A stretch of 64,000 nt of DNA from Geminicoccaceae bacterium (GTDB taxonomy: Bacteria; Pseudomonadota; Alphaproteobacteria; Geminicoccales; Geminicoccaceae). The position numbers and the translations under genes are program-made. Below the pieces are notes generated by a model. The model did no database searches. It saw only the letters and a list, made by a program, of their open reading frames with translations, and had not been told where the DNA came from. Below, piece after piece: positions 43,244 through 52,120 of this stretch; within the stretch, counting starts at the first letter, position 1; each line of letters begins with the position of its first letter. The stretch is taken from NCBI GenBank assembly GCA_020638495.1, contig JACKIN010000018.1:1-64000 (forward strand). The letters run 5' to 3'.

Positions 43244-44269
43244 TCAGAGCCTCACCAGACGGCCCTCGGCGGAGGAGCGGTAGACGGCCTCCTCGATCCG
43301 CAGGTTGGCGAGATAGTCCCGACCGGTGTTGACGATCTCGCCCTTGTCCAGGAGGTGGTCGACGACATGTTGCTGGAAGGCGCGCACGCTGTCGCCGGCA
43401 AAGCCCGTGTCCTGCCATTCATGAGCGATGGCCGTCTCCTCGTTGGCGCCGAAGGCACGATGGAAGAGATTGCCGTCGCCGTCGAGCCTGATCACGCCCT
43501 CGTCACCCTCGACCAGCAGCTCGCCCATGGTCAGCCGGCGGTTCCTCGCCGGATGGTCGACCAGCCGGTTGCCGTCGAAGAGCGCCCGACGGTTGCCTGG
43601 AAACTCGAAGAGGATGACGCCCGCATCCTCGCCGGCGATGGCCGGGTTGAGGCGCACCAGCCGGGCCAGCACCGCCTCGGGCTCGCCCAGAAGGAAGCGG
43701 AAGACGTCGATGAAATGGATCGCCGTCTCGTGGACGAGGAAGCGCCCCATCTGCTGGAAATAGGGCTGGCGATCGAGATAGGCGCGGGGACCCTGGCCGT
43801 CGCCCGGCCGCAGGCGGAAGCTCGCCTGGAAGACCTCGCCGATCCGCCCGGCCTCGAGCTGTCTTTTGATCTCCATGTGCCAGGGCTCGAAGCGGAAGTT
43901 CTCGTGGACGACCAGCAGCGTCCCTGCCGCCTCGGCGACGCCGACCATCTCCTCGGCCTCGTCGAGCGAGCGGCAGAAGGCTTTCTGGCAGATGGTCGGC
44001 AGGCGCCGCGCCATGGTCAGGCGGATGAGCTCGGCATGGGTCGCGGGCGGGGTGGCGATGTCGACCAGGTCGGGGCGGAGCTCGTCCAGCATGGTCGCCG
44101 GGTCGGTGTGCCAGGACGGCACGGCGAAGCGCTCGGCATAGGCCTCGGCCTTGGCCGGGTCGCGGTCGCACACGCCGACCAGCTCGACCTCGGGGATCCG
44201 CTGCCAGGCGTCGTGATGGAAGGCGCTGAAATAGCCGGCACCGATGGTCGCGACCCTGAGCTTCTTCAC
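43244..44269 (-). CDS. Gfo/Idh/MocA family oxidoreductase
   Basis: A 341-residue NAD(P)-dependent dehydrogenase. The Rossmann start is RVATIGAGYFSAFHHDAW; the family motif usually reading EKP is QKAF here (ICQKAFCRSLDEAEE), so the Lys is kept but the Glu is changed. The C-terminal domain has FLVHETAIHFIDVFRFLLGE with the catalytic His. GTG 44269 overlaps the lactonase stop (GTGA) and has GGAGGA upstream. Substrates in this family are sugars, inositols and sugar acids, in line with the SMP-30 lactonase and GntR partners. Confidence 0.85.
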   Translation of the reverse strand: MKKLRVATIGAGYFSAFHHDAWQRIPEVELVGVCDRDPAKAEAYAERFAVPSWHTDPATMLDELRPDLVDIATPPATHAELIRLTMARRLPTICQKAFCRSLDEAEEMVGVAEAAGTLLVVHENFRFEPWHMEIKRQLEAGRIGEVFQASFRLRPGDGQGPRAYLDRQPYFQQMGRFLVHETAIHFIDVFRFLLGEPEAVLARLVRLNPAIAGEDAGVILFEFPGNRRALFDGNRLVDHPARNRRLTMGELLVEGDEGVIRLDGDGNLFHRAFGANEETAIAHEWQDTGFAGDSVRAFQQHVVDHLLDKGEIVNTGRDYLANLRIEEAVYRSSAEGRLVRL

Positions 44270-45276
44270 TGGTCGTCCTCCAGGCGGTCGCCGAGCTGGC
44301 TCCAGAGCCCGCCGAGCTTGTGCTCCCAATGCACCGGTGCGGCACCGGCGACCGGGCTCTCGACCAGCAGGAGGCTGTCGCCGAGCAGGCAGCCGAGGCA
44401 GATCGTCCCGCGGTCGGCGCCGGTGAAGGCGAGGCTGGAGATGTTCTTCAAGGGCCCCGCCGGCACGCGGTCGAGCAGGGTGCGATCCAGCTCGCCCGCC
44501 CGATAGGCGCTTTCGACCGCCGCAACGTGATCCTCCTCCACCTGCTCGAGCATGAGCTCCTGCCTGCCCTCGGGGTCGACCCGGATCACCCGGTTGCTGA
44601 TGATGCTGGTGACCCAGACATGGCCATCCTCGTCGAAGGTGAGCCCGTCCGGATAGGTGCCGTGGCCGAATTCGGCGACGGTCCGGCGCTCGCCCAGGCC
44701 GCGGGCGCCGAGGGGGAAGCGGCTCAGCCGCCGGCCGAAGGTCTCGTTGACATAGAGCCACTGCCCGTCCGGCGAGACCAGGCATTCATTGGTGTAGCCG
44801 AGATCGTCGGCCACGATCCGGGCGTTGCCGTCCGCCACGAGCACGACGAAGCCGTCGGCGACGTCCGGCCGCGCTGCTTCATGGCGCGGGATGTGGCGCG
44901 TGCTCACCGTCACCCAGAGCCGGCCTTCCACGTCCTGATGCACGTAGTTGGCAGGGGGCAGGGGGCGCCCCTCGACCTCGAGCAGGACCGGCTCGACCGA
45001 GCCGTCGGGCTGCAGCCGCCAGATGCCGCCCGTGTCTGCCCCGAGCTCGGCCAAAAGAAAGCTGCCGCCGGGCTCCAGGGCGATGCCATTCGGCCGGAGG
45101 TGTCGCGGGGCATTCGTGGCGAGGTGCCGGTCGACCCGGCCGTCAGGGTGGACGATGGCCACCCCGCCCTGGCCCGTCCAGTCGGCGGCGAAGAGCAGGC
45201 CCGAGCGATGCGCCAGCACGCATTCCGGGCGCGCGAGGCCGCTGCCGAGCGGCCTAAGCCAGGCGGGATCGAGCAT
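44266..45276 (-). CDS. SMP-30/gluconolactonase family protein
   Basis: A 336-residue six-bladed propeller protein, probably a lactonase for an aldonic or related lactone. Seen motifs include RPNGIALEPGG, YTNECLVSPDGQWLYVNET and YPDGLTFDEDGHVWVTS, which carry the Asn and Asp metal ligands of the family. ATG 45276 places the conserved domain at the N-terminus; the longer frame upstream runs through the promoter. It is the first gene of the minus-strand operon, diverging from the tripartite transporter operon. Confidence 0.82.
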   Translation of the reverse strand: MLDPAWLRPLGSGLARPECVLAHRSGLLFAADWTGQGGVAIVHPDGRVDRHLATNAPRHLRPNGIALEPGGSFLLAELGADTGGIWRLQPDGSVEPVLLEVEGRPLPPANYVHQDVEGRLWVTVSTRHIPRHEAARPDVADGFVVLVADGNARIVADDLGYTNECLVSPDGQWLYVNETFGRRLSRFPLGARGLGERRTVAEFGHGTYPDGLTFDEDGHVWVTSIISNRVIRVDPEGRQELMLEQVEEDHVAAVESAYRAGELDRTLLDRVPAGPLKNISSLAFTGADRGTICLGCLLGDSLLLVESPVAGAAPVHWEHKLGGLWSQLGDRLEDDQ

Positions 45277-45304
45277 CGGAATTGCGCATTGACCGGCTTC
45301 CCCA

Positions 45305-45320
45305 TTTACGTATACGTAAA
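45305..45320. promoter_or_regulatory. Perfect 16-bp palindrome, probable GntR operator
   Basis: TTTACGTATACGTAAA is a perfect palindrome centred between the divergent lactonase and transporter operons. The core GTATAC fits the GT-N2-AC type sites of FadR-subfamily regulators, and a gene of that subfamily lies in the adjoining operon. It is placed 29 bp upstream of the lactonase start and 87 bp upstream of the transporter start. Confidence 0.68.
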
Positions 45321-45406
45321 GAAATACCGAACCGCATCCGATAATCAAGCGACTCGTCCGGATGGCGGCTCGAGGAGTGACATACGGTCGACCAAGGGAG
45401 CAGACC

Positions 45407-46411
45407 ATGCGCGCCACAACAACTCTCGCTTTGGGAATCGCCGCGGCCCTGACCGCCACCGGTGCGGTTGCCCAGGACTATCCGAGCCGCGACATCAACG
45501 CCGTCGTCGTCTGGTCGGCGGGTGGCGGCACCGATACCGCCAACCGCCTGATCCTGGCCGAGATGCAGGAGAACCTGCCGGTCCGCATCAATGTCACCAA
45601 CCGCACCGGCGGCGTCGGCGGCTCGGTCGGCATGAGCTACGTCTTCGAGCAGCCGGCCGACGGCTACACGCTGGCCGGCATCTCCGAGTCGGTGGTCACG
45701 GCCGGCGTCCAGGGCGGCTGGGACCAGCGCATGGACGTCTGGTACCCGTTCATCATCGGCGGCTCGCCCGACCTCGTCTCGGTCTCGAGCGACGCGCCCT
45801 GGCAGTCGCTCGCGGAGCTGATCGAGGCCGCCAAGGCCACGCCCGGCGAGATCCGCGCCGGCGCCAGCGCTGCCGGCTCGATCCATCACCTGAACCTCCT
45901 CGCTCTCGAGAAGGGCACCGGCGCCACCTTCAACTACATCCCCTATGACGGCTCCGCACCGGCCCAGAATGCCGCCGTCGCCGGCGAGGTGCAGGTCATC
46001 GTCACCTCGCTCGCCGAGCAGCAGCAGCTTCTGCAGGCCGGCCGGCTCCGGCCGCTCGCCATGCTCGTGCCCACTGGCGTCGAGCTGAACGGCGAGGCGA
46101 TCCCCTCGGCCTTCGACAGCTATCCGGAGCTCGGCGAGCACCTGCCGATCAAGCAGGCGATCGGCTTCGCCGTGCTAGACGCCGCCCCTGACGAGGTGAA
46201 GGCGACCCTGGTCGAGGCCTTCGATGCGGCGATGGCCAGCGACAAGGTGCAGACCTGGCTCGACGAGAACTACTACGAGGCCTCGGGCGCTTCCGGCGAT
46301 GCCGCCAAGGAGGAGTTCGCCCGGCTCGAGTCGCTCTTCGCCTGGACCCTGCACGACCTCGGCGCCGCCTCGGTCGACCCGGCGACGCTCGACATCCCGA
46401 AGCCCAACTGA
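45407..46411 (+). CDS. tctC: Tripartite tricarboxylate transporter substrate-binding protein (TctC/Bug)
   Basis: A 334-residue periplasmic binding protein. The signal peptide is MRATTTLALGIAAALTATGAVAQ, cut before DYPSRD. The Bug-family fold is visible in VWSAGGGTDTANRL, then RTGGVGGSVGMSYV and KATPGEIRAGASAAGSIHHL. ATG 45407 follows GGGAG. It is the first gene of a TctC-TctB-TctA operon. Bug proteins bind carboxylates (citrate, tartrate, phthalates, dicarboxylates); the ligand is unknown here. Confidence 0.9.
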   Translation: MRATTTLALGIAAALTATGAVAQDYPSRDINAVVVWSAGGGTDTANRLILAEMQENLPVRINVTNRTGGVGGSVGMSYVFEQPADGYTLAGISESVVTAGVQGGWDQRMDVWYPFIIGGSPDLVSVSSDAPWQSLAELIEAAKATPGEIRAGASAAGSIHHLNLLALEKGTGATFNYIPYDGSAPAQNAAVAGEVQVIVTSLAEQQQLLQAGRLRPLAMLVPTGVELNGEAIPSAFDSYPELGEHLPIKQAIGFAVLDAAPDEVKATLVEAFDAAMASDKVQTWLDENYYEASGASGDAAKEEFARLESLFAWTLHDLGAASVDPATLDIPKPN

Positions 46412-46430
46412 TCCACGAACGGGCCTTGCG

Positions 46431-46460
46431 CGGGCGGGGACGCATCGTCGTTCCCGCCCG
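46431..46460 (+). promoter_or_regulatory. Intercistronic hairpin between tctC and tctB
   Basis: CGGGCGGGGA (46431-46440) pairs with TTCCCGCCCG (46451-46460) over ten positions, one a G-U pair, around a 10-base loop. It lies just after the tctC stop. Such hairpins commonly stabilise the mRNA of the abundant binding protein or cause partial termination; which applies here is not visible. Confidence 0.5.
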
Positions 46461-46521
46461 TCTGCCGTTCTCGGACAGGCTCTTGAGCCGGAATCCGGCC
46501 GAAAATCCGCCAGGTGCCTGA

Positions 46522-47274
46522 ATGACCACCTCGCCCAGCCATACCACGACCCGCGGCCGGCCATCCGACCTCTGGACCGGCCTCGCCCTCCTGCTCGTCG
46601 CCGCCGCGATGGCGGGCGGTGCCCTGCAGTTCCCCCTGCGCGGCACCTATGCCGGCGTCAAGAACGCCTGGTACGTCTCGCCGGCCCTCTTTCCGCTCAT
46701 TGTCGCCACCTGCCTCTGCCTGCTGGCCGTCACCCTGATCGTGACCACGGTCAGAAGCGGTGTCCTGGCGGACCGGGGCAGCCTCGCCTCGGCCCTTGCC
46801 GGGCAGGGCGACGTGGTGCTGATCGCCGGCATCATCGCCGCCTTCGTCGTCGGCCTCGTGCCGCGCGTCGATTTCGTCGTTGCGGGGTTCTTCTTCCTCC
46901 TGGCCTTCACGCTCGCCTTTCATGTGCACGAGCCGCGCGTGGCGAAGCTGGCGCTCGGGGCGTTCTTCGCCACGACGCTGGTGCTCCTCGTGATGGCCGG
47001 CCTGGGGCTGACGCCGGTGGTGCGCACCGCCGCCGCCTCGCTCGTCGACCTGGCCGTGCTGCTGGTCGCCGTCGGCACCTTCGTCGCCGCCCGGGCCATG
47101 ACCACCGATGCGACCGCTCGCCACCGGATGGGGCAGTGCCTCGCCGTGGCGCTGGCGACGCCGCTCCTGCTCGGCATCACCTTCAAGTTCTTCCTGCTGG
47201 TGCCGCTGCCGCGCGAGGGGCTCGTCGTCGTCGCCCTCGAGACGGTCTACTACGCCATCCGCGGGGCGCTCTGA
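46522..47274 (+). CDS. tctB: Tripartite tricarboxylate transporter small membrane subunit (TctB)
   Basis: A 250-residue inner-membrane protein with about six hydrophobic segments. The N-terminal part (LWTGLALLLVAAAMAGGALQ, then YVSPALFPLIVA) follows the TctB/DUF1468 pattern. At 250 residues it is longer than the usual 140-170, with extra helices in the C-terminal half. It is followed three bases later by tctA. Confidence 0.82.
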   Translation: MTTSPSHTTTRGRPSDLWTGLALLLVAAAMAGGALQFPLRGTYAGVKNAWYVSPALFPLIVATCLCLLAVTLIVTTVRSGVLADRGSLASALAGQGDVVLIAGIIAAFVVGLVPRVDFVVAGFFFLLAFTLAFHVHEPRVAKLALGAFFATTLVLLVMAGLGLTPVVRTAAASLVDLAVLLVAVGTFVAARAMTTDATARHRMGQCLAVALATPLLLGITFKFFLLVPLPREGLVVVALETVYYAIRGAL

Positions 47275-47277
47275 GCC

Positions 47278-48801
47278 ATGGCCGTCGCCGACCAGCTCCT
47301 CGCCTTCGCCGCCGCCATCGGCCACCTCCTGTCGCAGCCGACCCTGGTCGTCGTGCTCATGGGCTCGAGCCTGCTCGGCATCGTCTTCGGCGCTTTGCCG
47401 GGCCTGACCGCGACGCTCGGCGTCGGCCTGCTAACCACGCTGACCTACGGCTTCGACCTCGATCTGGCGCTGGTCTCGCTCATCGCGCTCTATGTCGGCG
47501 CCATCTATGGCGGCTCGTACTCGGCCATCCTGCTCAACATCCCGGGCACCGCCGCCTCGGCCGCCTCGGCCATGGACGGCTACCCGATGGCCCGGGCGGG
47601 CGAGGGCGGGCGGGCGCTCGGCCTGACCACCACCGCCTCCTTCATCGGCACGCTGCTCGGCATGCTGGCGCTGGTGCTGACGGCTCCCTTGATCGTCGAG
47701 CTGGCGCTGCAGTTCACCTCTTACGAGTTCTTCCTGCTCGCCCTCTTCGGCATCATCATCTCGGGCTCGCTGACCAGCCCGGACCTTGTCATCAAGGGCT
47801 GGATCGCGGGCTTTCTCGGCCTGGCGCTCGCCTGCATCGGCCGCGACAAGCTGATGTACTACCCGCGCTACACCTTCGACATCCACGCCCTCGATTCCGG
47901 CATCGAGGTGGTGCCTGTCCTGATCGGCGCCTTCGCCATTCCGCAGATCATCGGCACGCTGCGCTCGAAGGCGCCGCTCGCCGCCGTCCAGGCGGTCGGC
48001 CGCATCATCCCGGACTTCCGGACGATCGCCCGCAATCTCCGCCACATCGTCCGCTCGGCCCTGATCGGCGTCGGCATCGGTGCCGTGCCCGGCGTCGGCG
48101 AGGACATCGCGGGCTGGGTCTCGTATGGCGCCGCGAAGAACGGCTCGCCGCATCCCGAGCGCTTCGGCCAGGGCGAGCCCGCCGGCCTGATCTCGTCCGA
48201 GACCGCCAACAATGCCTGCATCGGCGGGGCGCTCATCCCGCTCGTCACCCTCGGCATCCCCGGCTCGCCGCCCGCCGTGATGCTGCTCGGCGCCCTCATG
48301 CTGCACGGCCTGACGCCCGGGCCGATGCTCTCGATCCAGCAGCCGACCTTCCTCGTCGAGCTCGCCGCCATCATGGTCCTGGCCTCGGCCGCCATGTGGC
48401 TCAACGGCATCGTCCTCGCCCGCCAGGTGGTGAAGCTGCTCAGGGTCCCGGCGACCCTCTTCCTGCCGATCGTGGCCCTGCTGGCGGTGCTCGGCTCCTA
48501 TGCCCTCGGGCTCAACCTCACCAACCTCTATCTCATGGTGGCGGTCGGCATCGCCGCCTACGTGCTGACCGAGATGGACTACCCGATCGCCCCGCTCGTC
48601 ATCGGCGTCATCCTCGGCCCCATGGCCGACGAGAACCTCCGCCGTGCCCTCATGGTGAGCCAGGGCGATCCGCTCGACTTCTTCACCCGCCCGGTCAGCC
48701 TCGTCCTCATTGCCGCCATCCTGCTCACGGTCCTCGCCCAGGTCCCCGCCTGGCGCCGCTGGCGGCAAAGCCTCCTGGCCCGGTTCCGCCGCAGGGGCTG
48801 A
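47278..48801 (+). CDS. tctA: Tripartite tricarboxylate transporter large membrane subunit (TctA)
   Basis: A 507-residue permease with 10-12 hydrophobic helices. Diagnostic TctA stretches include GIVFGALPGLTATLGVGLL, GGSYSAILLNIPGTAASAAS and VPGVGEDIAGWVSYGAAK. Proton- or sodium-coupled uptake is the family mechanism. It ends three bases before the convergent racemase-like gene. Together with tctC and tctB it forms a complete importer for the catabolic region. Confidence 0.93.
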   Translation: MAVADQLLAFAAAIGHLLSQPTLVVVLMGSSLLGIVFGALPGLTATLGVGLLTTLTYGFDLDLALVSLIALYVGAIYGGSYSAILLNIPGTAASAASAMDGYPMARAGEGGRALGLTTTASFIGTLLGMLALVLTAPLIVELALQFTSYEFFLLALFGIIISGSLTSPDLVIKGWIAGFLGLALACIGRDKLMYYPRYTFDIHALDSGIEVVPVLIGAFAIPQIIGTLRSKAPLAAVQAVGRIIPDFRTIARNLRHIVRSALIGVGIGAVPGVGEDIAGWVSYGAAKNGSPHPERFGQGEPAGLISSETANNACIGGALIPLVTLGIPGSPPAVMLLGALMLHGLTPGPMLSIQQPTFLVELAAIMVLASAAMWLNGIVLARQVVKLLRVPATLFLPIVALLAVLGSYALGLNLTNLYLMVAVGIAAYVLTEMDYPIAPLVIGVILGPMADENLRRALMVSQGDPLDFFTRPVSLVLIAAILLTVLAQVPAWRRWRQSLLARFRRRG

Positions 48802-48804
48802 GCC

Positions 48805-49839
48805 TCAGCCCGAATTGCGCCACATGTCGCCGACCCGATAGCCGGTCGGGAAGGGGTCGGTCGGGTCGAGGACGTACTGGTGAAAGGCGGTGATCCAGCC
48901 CTGGCCCGAGATCTCGGGCACGATGGCGGGCTTGCCGGCCAGTGTCGTCGTCTCCAGCACCTTGCCGCCGAAGGTCGTGCCGATCACCGATTCGTGGGTG
49001 AAGGCCTCGCCGACCGCGATCTGGCCCCTGGCGTGCATGACGGCGAGCCTGGAGCTCGTGCCCGTGCCGCAGGGCGAGCGGTCGAGCCGGCCGGGCGAGA
49101 CCACGACCGCGTTGCGCGCCCGCTTGCCGCCCGCCTCGTCGCGCAGGGGGGCGGCGAAGAGCGTCTGGTTGATGGTGTGGATCAGCGGGTTCTCGGGATG
49201 CACGGCCGGGATCTGGACGGCGGCCGCCGCCTTGATCCGCTCGCCCGTCTCGACCATGGCGGCGCCCTCGTCCGAGGTCACGGCGAAGCCCAGGGCTTCG
49301 GCGTCCACGAGCACGTAGATCATCCCGCCATAGGCGACGTCGACCGTGAGCGTCGGGAGCCCCTCGACCTCGAGCGGCAGGTCGAGGCCGAAGACGAAGG
49401 ACGGCACGTTGCGGAAAGCCACCCGCTCGCACTTGCCGTTCCGGCAGCTCGCCGTGACCTCGATGAGGCCGGCCGGCACCTCGAGCGTGACCTTGGTCAC
49501 CGGCTCCTGCATCGGGATCATGCCGGTCTCGAGCAGGACGGTGACCGTGCAGATGGTGTTGGTCCCGGACATCGGCACGTAATAGTCCGATTCCATGATG
49601 ACGAAGCCCATGGCGGCGTCGGGGTGCGAGGACGGCAGCACGAGGTTGACGCATTGCTGCACCTTGCCGCGCGGCTCGTTCAAGAGGAAGTTCCGAAGAT
49701 CGTCCGCCTCGGTCTCGAGATGGCGCATCTTGTCGAACATGGTGCGGCCGGGAACGTCGACCACGCCGCCGGTGATCACCTCGTTGAGCTCGCCCTCGGC
49801 ATGCGCGCCGACGACGGTGACCATGCGCTTGAACCGCAT
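48805..49839 (-). CDS. Proline racemase family protein with altered active site
   Basis: A 344-residue protein of the proline racemase/hydroxyproline epimerase/dehydratase family. The second catalytic region RSPCGTGTSSRLA keeps Cys 257. The first, normally MCGHGTI, reads MSGTNTI: Ser 91 in place of Cys and Thr-Asn in place of Gly-His partners. Family members in which the first Cys is Ser or Thr act as trans-3-hydroxyproline dehydratases, but the missing His argues for another substrate. It is the last gene of the minus-strand operon flavoprotein, cupin, racemase-like. Confidence 0.82.
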   Translation of the reverse strand: MRFKRMVTVVGAHAEGELNEVITGGVVDVPGRTMFDKMRHLETEADDLRNFLLNEPRGKVQQCVNLVLPSSHPDAAMGFVIMESDYYVPMSGTNTICTVTVLLETGMIPMQEPVTKVTLEVPAGLIEVTASCRNGKCERVAFRNVPSFVFGLDLPLEVEGLPTLTVDVAYGGMIYVLVDAEALGFAVTSDEGAAMVETGERIKAAAAVQIPAVHPENPLIHTINQTLFAAPLRDEAGGKRARNAVVVSPGRLDRSPCGTGTSSRLAVMHARGQIAVGEAFTHESVIGTTFGGKVLETTTLAGKPAIVPEISGQGWITAFHQYVLDPTDPFPTGYRVGDMWRNSG

Positions 49840-49861
49840 CGCCCGCTGCCTCCCTCGATTC

Positions 49862-50380
49862 TCAGCCGCGGCTGGCGAAGTCCTGGTCGGTCCAGCCGAA
49901 GACCGTGCGCTGCTCGATCTCGGCGACGTTGTCGGGCCGGGCGAAGGGCTCGGGCGTCGGCTCGCCGGGCGTGCGCGGCCGGCCGATCTGGGCGAAGAAG
50001 TCGTCGAGCCCGCCCGGCGTGAAGTACCAGACGAAGGTGAGCGGATCCGGCCCCGGGTTGATGAACATGTGCTTCCTGTTCACGCCGAGGTACACGGCCG
50101 AGCCGGGCTCGATCGGGTGCTCCTCGCCGTCCAGCTTGACGAAGCCCCGGCCCGAAACGACGAAGATGATCTCCTCGTTCCGGTCGTGGGTGTGCTCGCG
50201 GATGAAGCAGCCGGGCGCCACGGTCTGCGTGCCCATGGCGAAGCGGTTGGTGCTCTTGACCGTGCTGTCGCTGAAGAGGCAGCGCACATGGCCGTTCGCC
50301 GGCACCGGCTGCCAGTGGCTCTCGCCGTCATCCGGCCCCAGGATCCTGGCGTCGCCCAGCCTCTCTTTTGCCTTGTCCAC
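49862..50380 (-). CDS. Cupin domain protein
   Basis: A 172-residue single-cupin protein. Metal-binding motifs are FIREHTHDRNEEIIFVVSGR (two His and a Glu) and the second motif HMFINPGPDP with a His. GTG 50380 is chosen because GGGGGAG lies about six bases upstream and because the ATG at 50410 falls inside the operator at 50404-50419. Cupins of this sort act as dioxygenases, isomerases or sugar-acid binding proteins; the reaction is not evident. It lies 22 bp upstream of the racemase-like gene in transcript order. Confidence 0.8.
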   Translation of the reverse strand: MDKAKERLGDARILGPDDGESHWQPVPANGHVRCLFSDSTVKSTNRFAMGTQTVAPGCFIREHTHDRNEEIIFVVSGRGFVKLDGEEHPIEPGSAVYLGVNRKHMFINPGPDPLTFVWYFTPGGLDDFFAQIGRPRTPGEPTPEPFARPDNVAEIEQRTVFGWTDQDFASRG

Positions 50381-50403
50381 GGCATTCTCCCCCTGCACGG
50401 CTA

Positions 50404-50419
50404 CTGACATATGAGTCAG
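50404..50419. promoter_or_regulatory. CTNAC-N6-GTNAG inverted repeat, site A (probable TetR operator)
   Basis: CTGACATATGAGTCAG lies between the flavoprotein stop (50443) and the cupin start (50380). It shares the CTNAC-N6-GTNAG frame with two further sites (51994-52009 and 58875-58890), the last of which is in front of the TetR gene. Its position implies an internal promoter for the cupin and racemase-like genes. Confidence 0.6.
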
Positions 50420-50442
50420 GAAAGCATAGGCGCATCCGGTCG

Positions 50443-51939
50443 TCAATTGCCCTGCGGTGCCTCGCCGAGCGCCGCGTTCTGGCCGGCGAGCCGGCCGGAG
50501 GTGAAGGCCCAGCCCAGATGGTGGCCGTGGCCGTTGAGGATCAGCCCGCCCTGTCCGCAGGAGCCGGCGGCATAGAGGCCGGCGATCGGCCGCCGCTCGC
50601 CATCGAGCACGCGCAGCCGCTGGTCGACCCGCAGCCCGCCCTCGCCGAACATGATCCAGGACTTGGCCGGCCCGAGGGCGAGGAAGGGCGGCCGCGTCAG
50701 CGCCGGGCGCTCGCCGCGCTCGGGCGAGGCGTTGTAGTCGGCGACCGTCCTGGCGAGGGCCGTGCCGTCGACGCCCATCGCCGCGGCGAGCCCCTCCACC
50801 GTCTCCGCCCGGAAGGTGATGTCCCGCCGCGAGCGCAGATAGTCCTGCAGATAGGCATAGCCGACGCCGGGCGCGGTCGAGACGAAGCCCGGCCAGGCCT
50901 CGAACCTCTCGGCGATGGCGGCATCGAAGACGAGGTACGAGACCCCGTCCGCCTCCCGGCTGATCCGGTCCTGCGGCCGGTCCAGCTCGTCGCAGAACCG
51001 CGCCCCCGCCTTGTTCACGAGGATCGCTCCGGCGTCGAAGAGGCCGGGCGACGGGGCCAGGAAGGTGGTGACGAAGGACATGAGGAACGGCCGGAGCAGT
51101 CGGTCGGGCACGACTTTCATGGCAAGTCGGATCGCCCGCGCGGTCGTGCGCCAGGGCGGCAGCCGGTTGACCAGGGCGGTCCGCGGCGGGGCGAGGAAGC
51201 GGATCTCCGGCCCCCAGACGAGATCGCCATTGACGATCTCGCCGCCCACCACCTCGCCGAGCCGCTGCCCGTCGCCGGTGCTGGTCGGGTTGGTGCCCTC
51301 GACCTCGAGAAGCTCCGGCGCCAGGAAGCGCGCCTTGAAGGCCGGATCGGCCGCGCTGAAATCGCCGGCTGCCAGGATCACCGCCTGCCGGCTGTGGACG
51401 GTGACGCTGCCGCCATCCGCCCGTGTCGCGTCGAGGCCGCTGATCCGGCCGCCATCCTGGCGCAGTCGGCCGACGCGCCAGCCGGTGCGCAGCTCCGCCC
51501 CGGCCCGCCGGCAGGCTTTGGCCAGGTGGTGGATGTAACCGCGCGAATGCGGCACGATCTGGTGCAGGCGCGGGTGGCGATGCGGCGGTTCCGGGATCGG
51601 CCCCATGAACTCGATGCCGGCCGCGCAGAGCTCGCGGAAGGTCTCCGGCACCTCGTCGACCAGCAGGCGCCGGAGCACCGGGTTGTCCCTCGCCACGAGC
51701 GGGCCGGCGAACTTCTCCATGTCCTCGAAGTGGGCGTCCGGCGTGTCGTGGATGCCCATGGCCCGCTGGTGCGGGGTCGAGGTGGTGCAGATCGAGCCGA
51801 CCGAGAGGCCAGTGGTGCCGCCGAGCGCCGGGTTCTTCTCGAGCAGCAGCACCCGGCGGCCGAGGCGGGCCGCGGCGAGCGTGGCCATCAGGCCAGCGCC
51901 GCCGCCACCGACGACGACGATGTCGAACGTCTCCTCCAT
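50443..51939 (-). CDS. FAD-dependent oxidoreductase (fumarate reductase/3-ketosteroid dehydrogenase-like flavoprotein)
   Basis: A 498-residue flavoprotein. The FAD-binding start IVVVGGGGAGLMATLAAARLG with the following GTTGLSVGSI is typical of the succinate dehydrogenase/fumarate reductase flavoprotein group, and the C-terminal GLYAAGSCGQGGLILNGHGH closes the FAD site. ATG 51939 follows GGGGAG; the longer frame lacks a plausible N-terminus. Enzymes of this fold remove or add hydrogen at C=C bonds next to carbonyls. It diverges from the CoA-transferase operon. Confidence 0.85.
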   Translation of the reverse strand: MEETFDIVVVGGGGAGLMATLAAARLGRRVLLLEKNPALGGTTGLSVGSICTTSTPHQRAMGIHDTPDAHFEDMEKFAGPLVARDNPVLRRLLVDEVPETFRELCAAGIEFMGPIPEPPHRHPRLHQIVPHSRGYIHHLAKACRRAGAELRTGWRVGRLRQDGGRISGLDATRADGGSVTVHSRQAVILAAGDFSAADPAFKARFLAPELLEVEGTNPTSTGDGQRLGEVVGGEIVNGDLVWGPEIRFLAPPRTALVNRLPPWRTTARAIRLAMKVVPDRLLRPFLMSFVTTFLAPSPGLFDAGAILVNKAGARFCDELDRPQDRISREADGVSYLVFDAAIAERFEAWPGFVSTAPGVGYAYLQDYLRSRRDITFRAETVEGLAAAMGVDGTALARTVADYNASPERGERPALTRPPFLALGPAKSWIMFGEGGLRVDQRLRVLDGERRPIAGLYAAGSCGQGGLILNGHGHHLGWAFTSGRLAGQNAALGEAPQGN

Positions 51940-51993
51940 CCCCGGGCTCCCCTCGCTCACATCCTCGGTCTTGACGACAGCTCTATCAAATGG

Positions 51994-52009
51994 CTTACTG
52001 ATATGTAAG
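51994..52009. promoter_or_regulatory. CTNAC-N6-GTNAG inverted repeat, site B (probable TetR operator)
   Basis: CTTACTGATATGTAAG is a 16-bp inverted repeat with 5-bp perfect arms, placed between the divergent flavoprotein (start 51939) and CoA-transferase (start 52121) operons. Its spacing and arms match sites A and C. A regulator bound here could control both directions. Confidence 0.68.
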
Positions 52010-52120
52010 TAGGGAGCGATGAGCGGGCTCGCATGACCGGGGCGGCTCGAACGCACGATGGCGCGTCTTCCCGGAAGGCGCTATCGAGCGGGCGCAACCT
52101 GAGAACGGGGGAGGCCAGGC

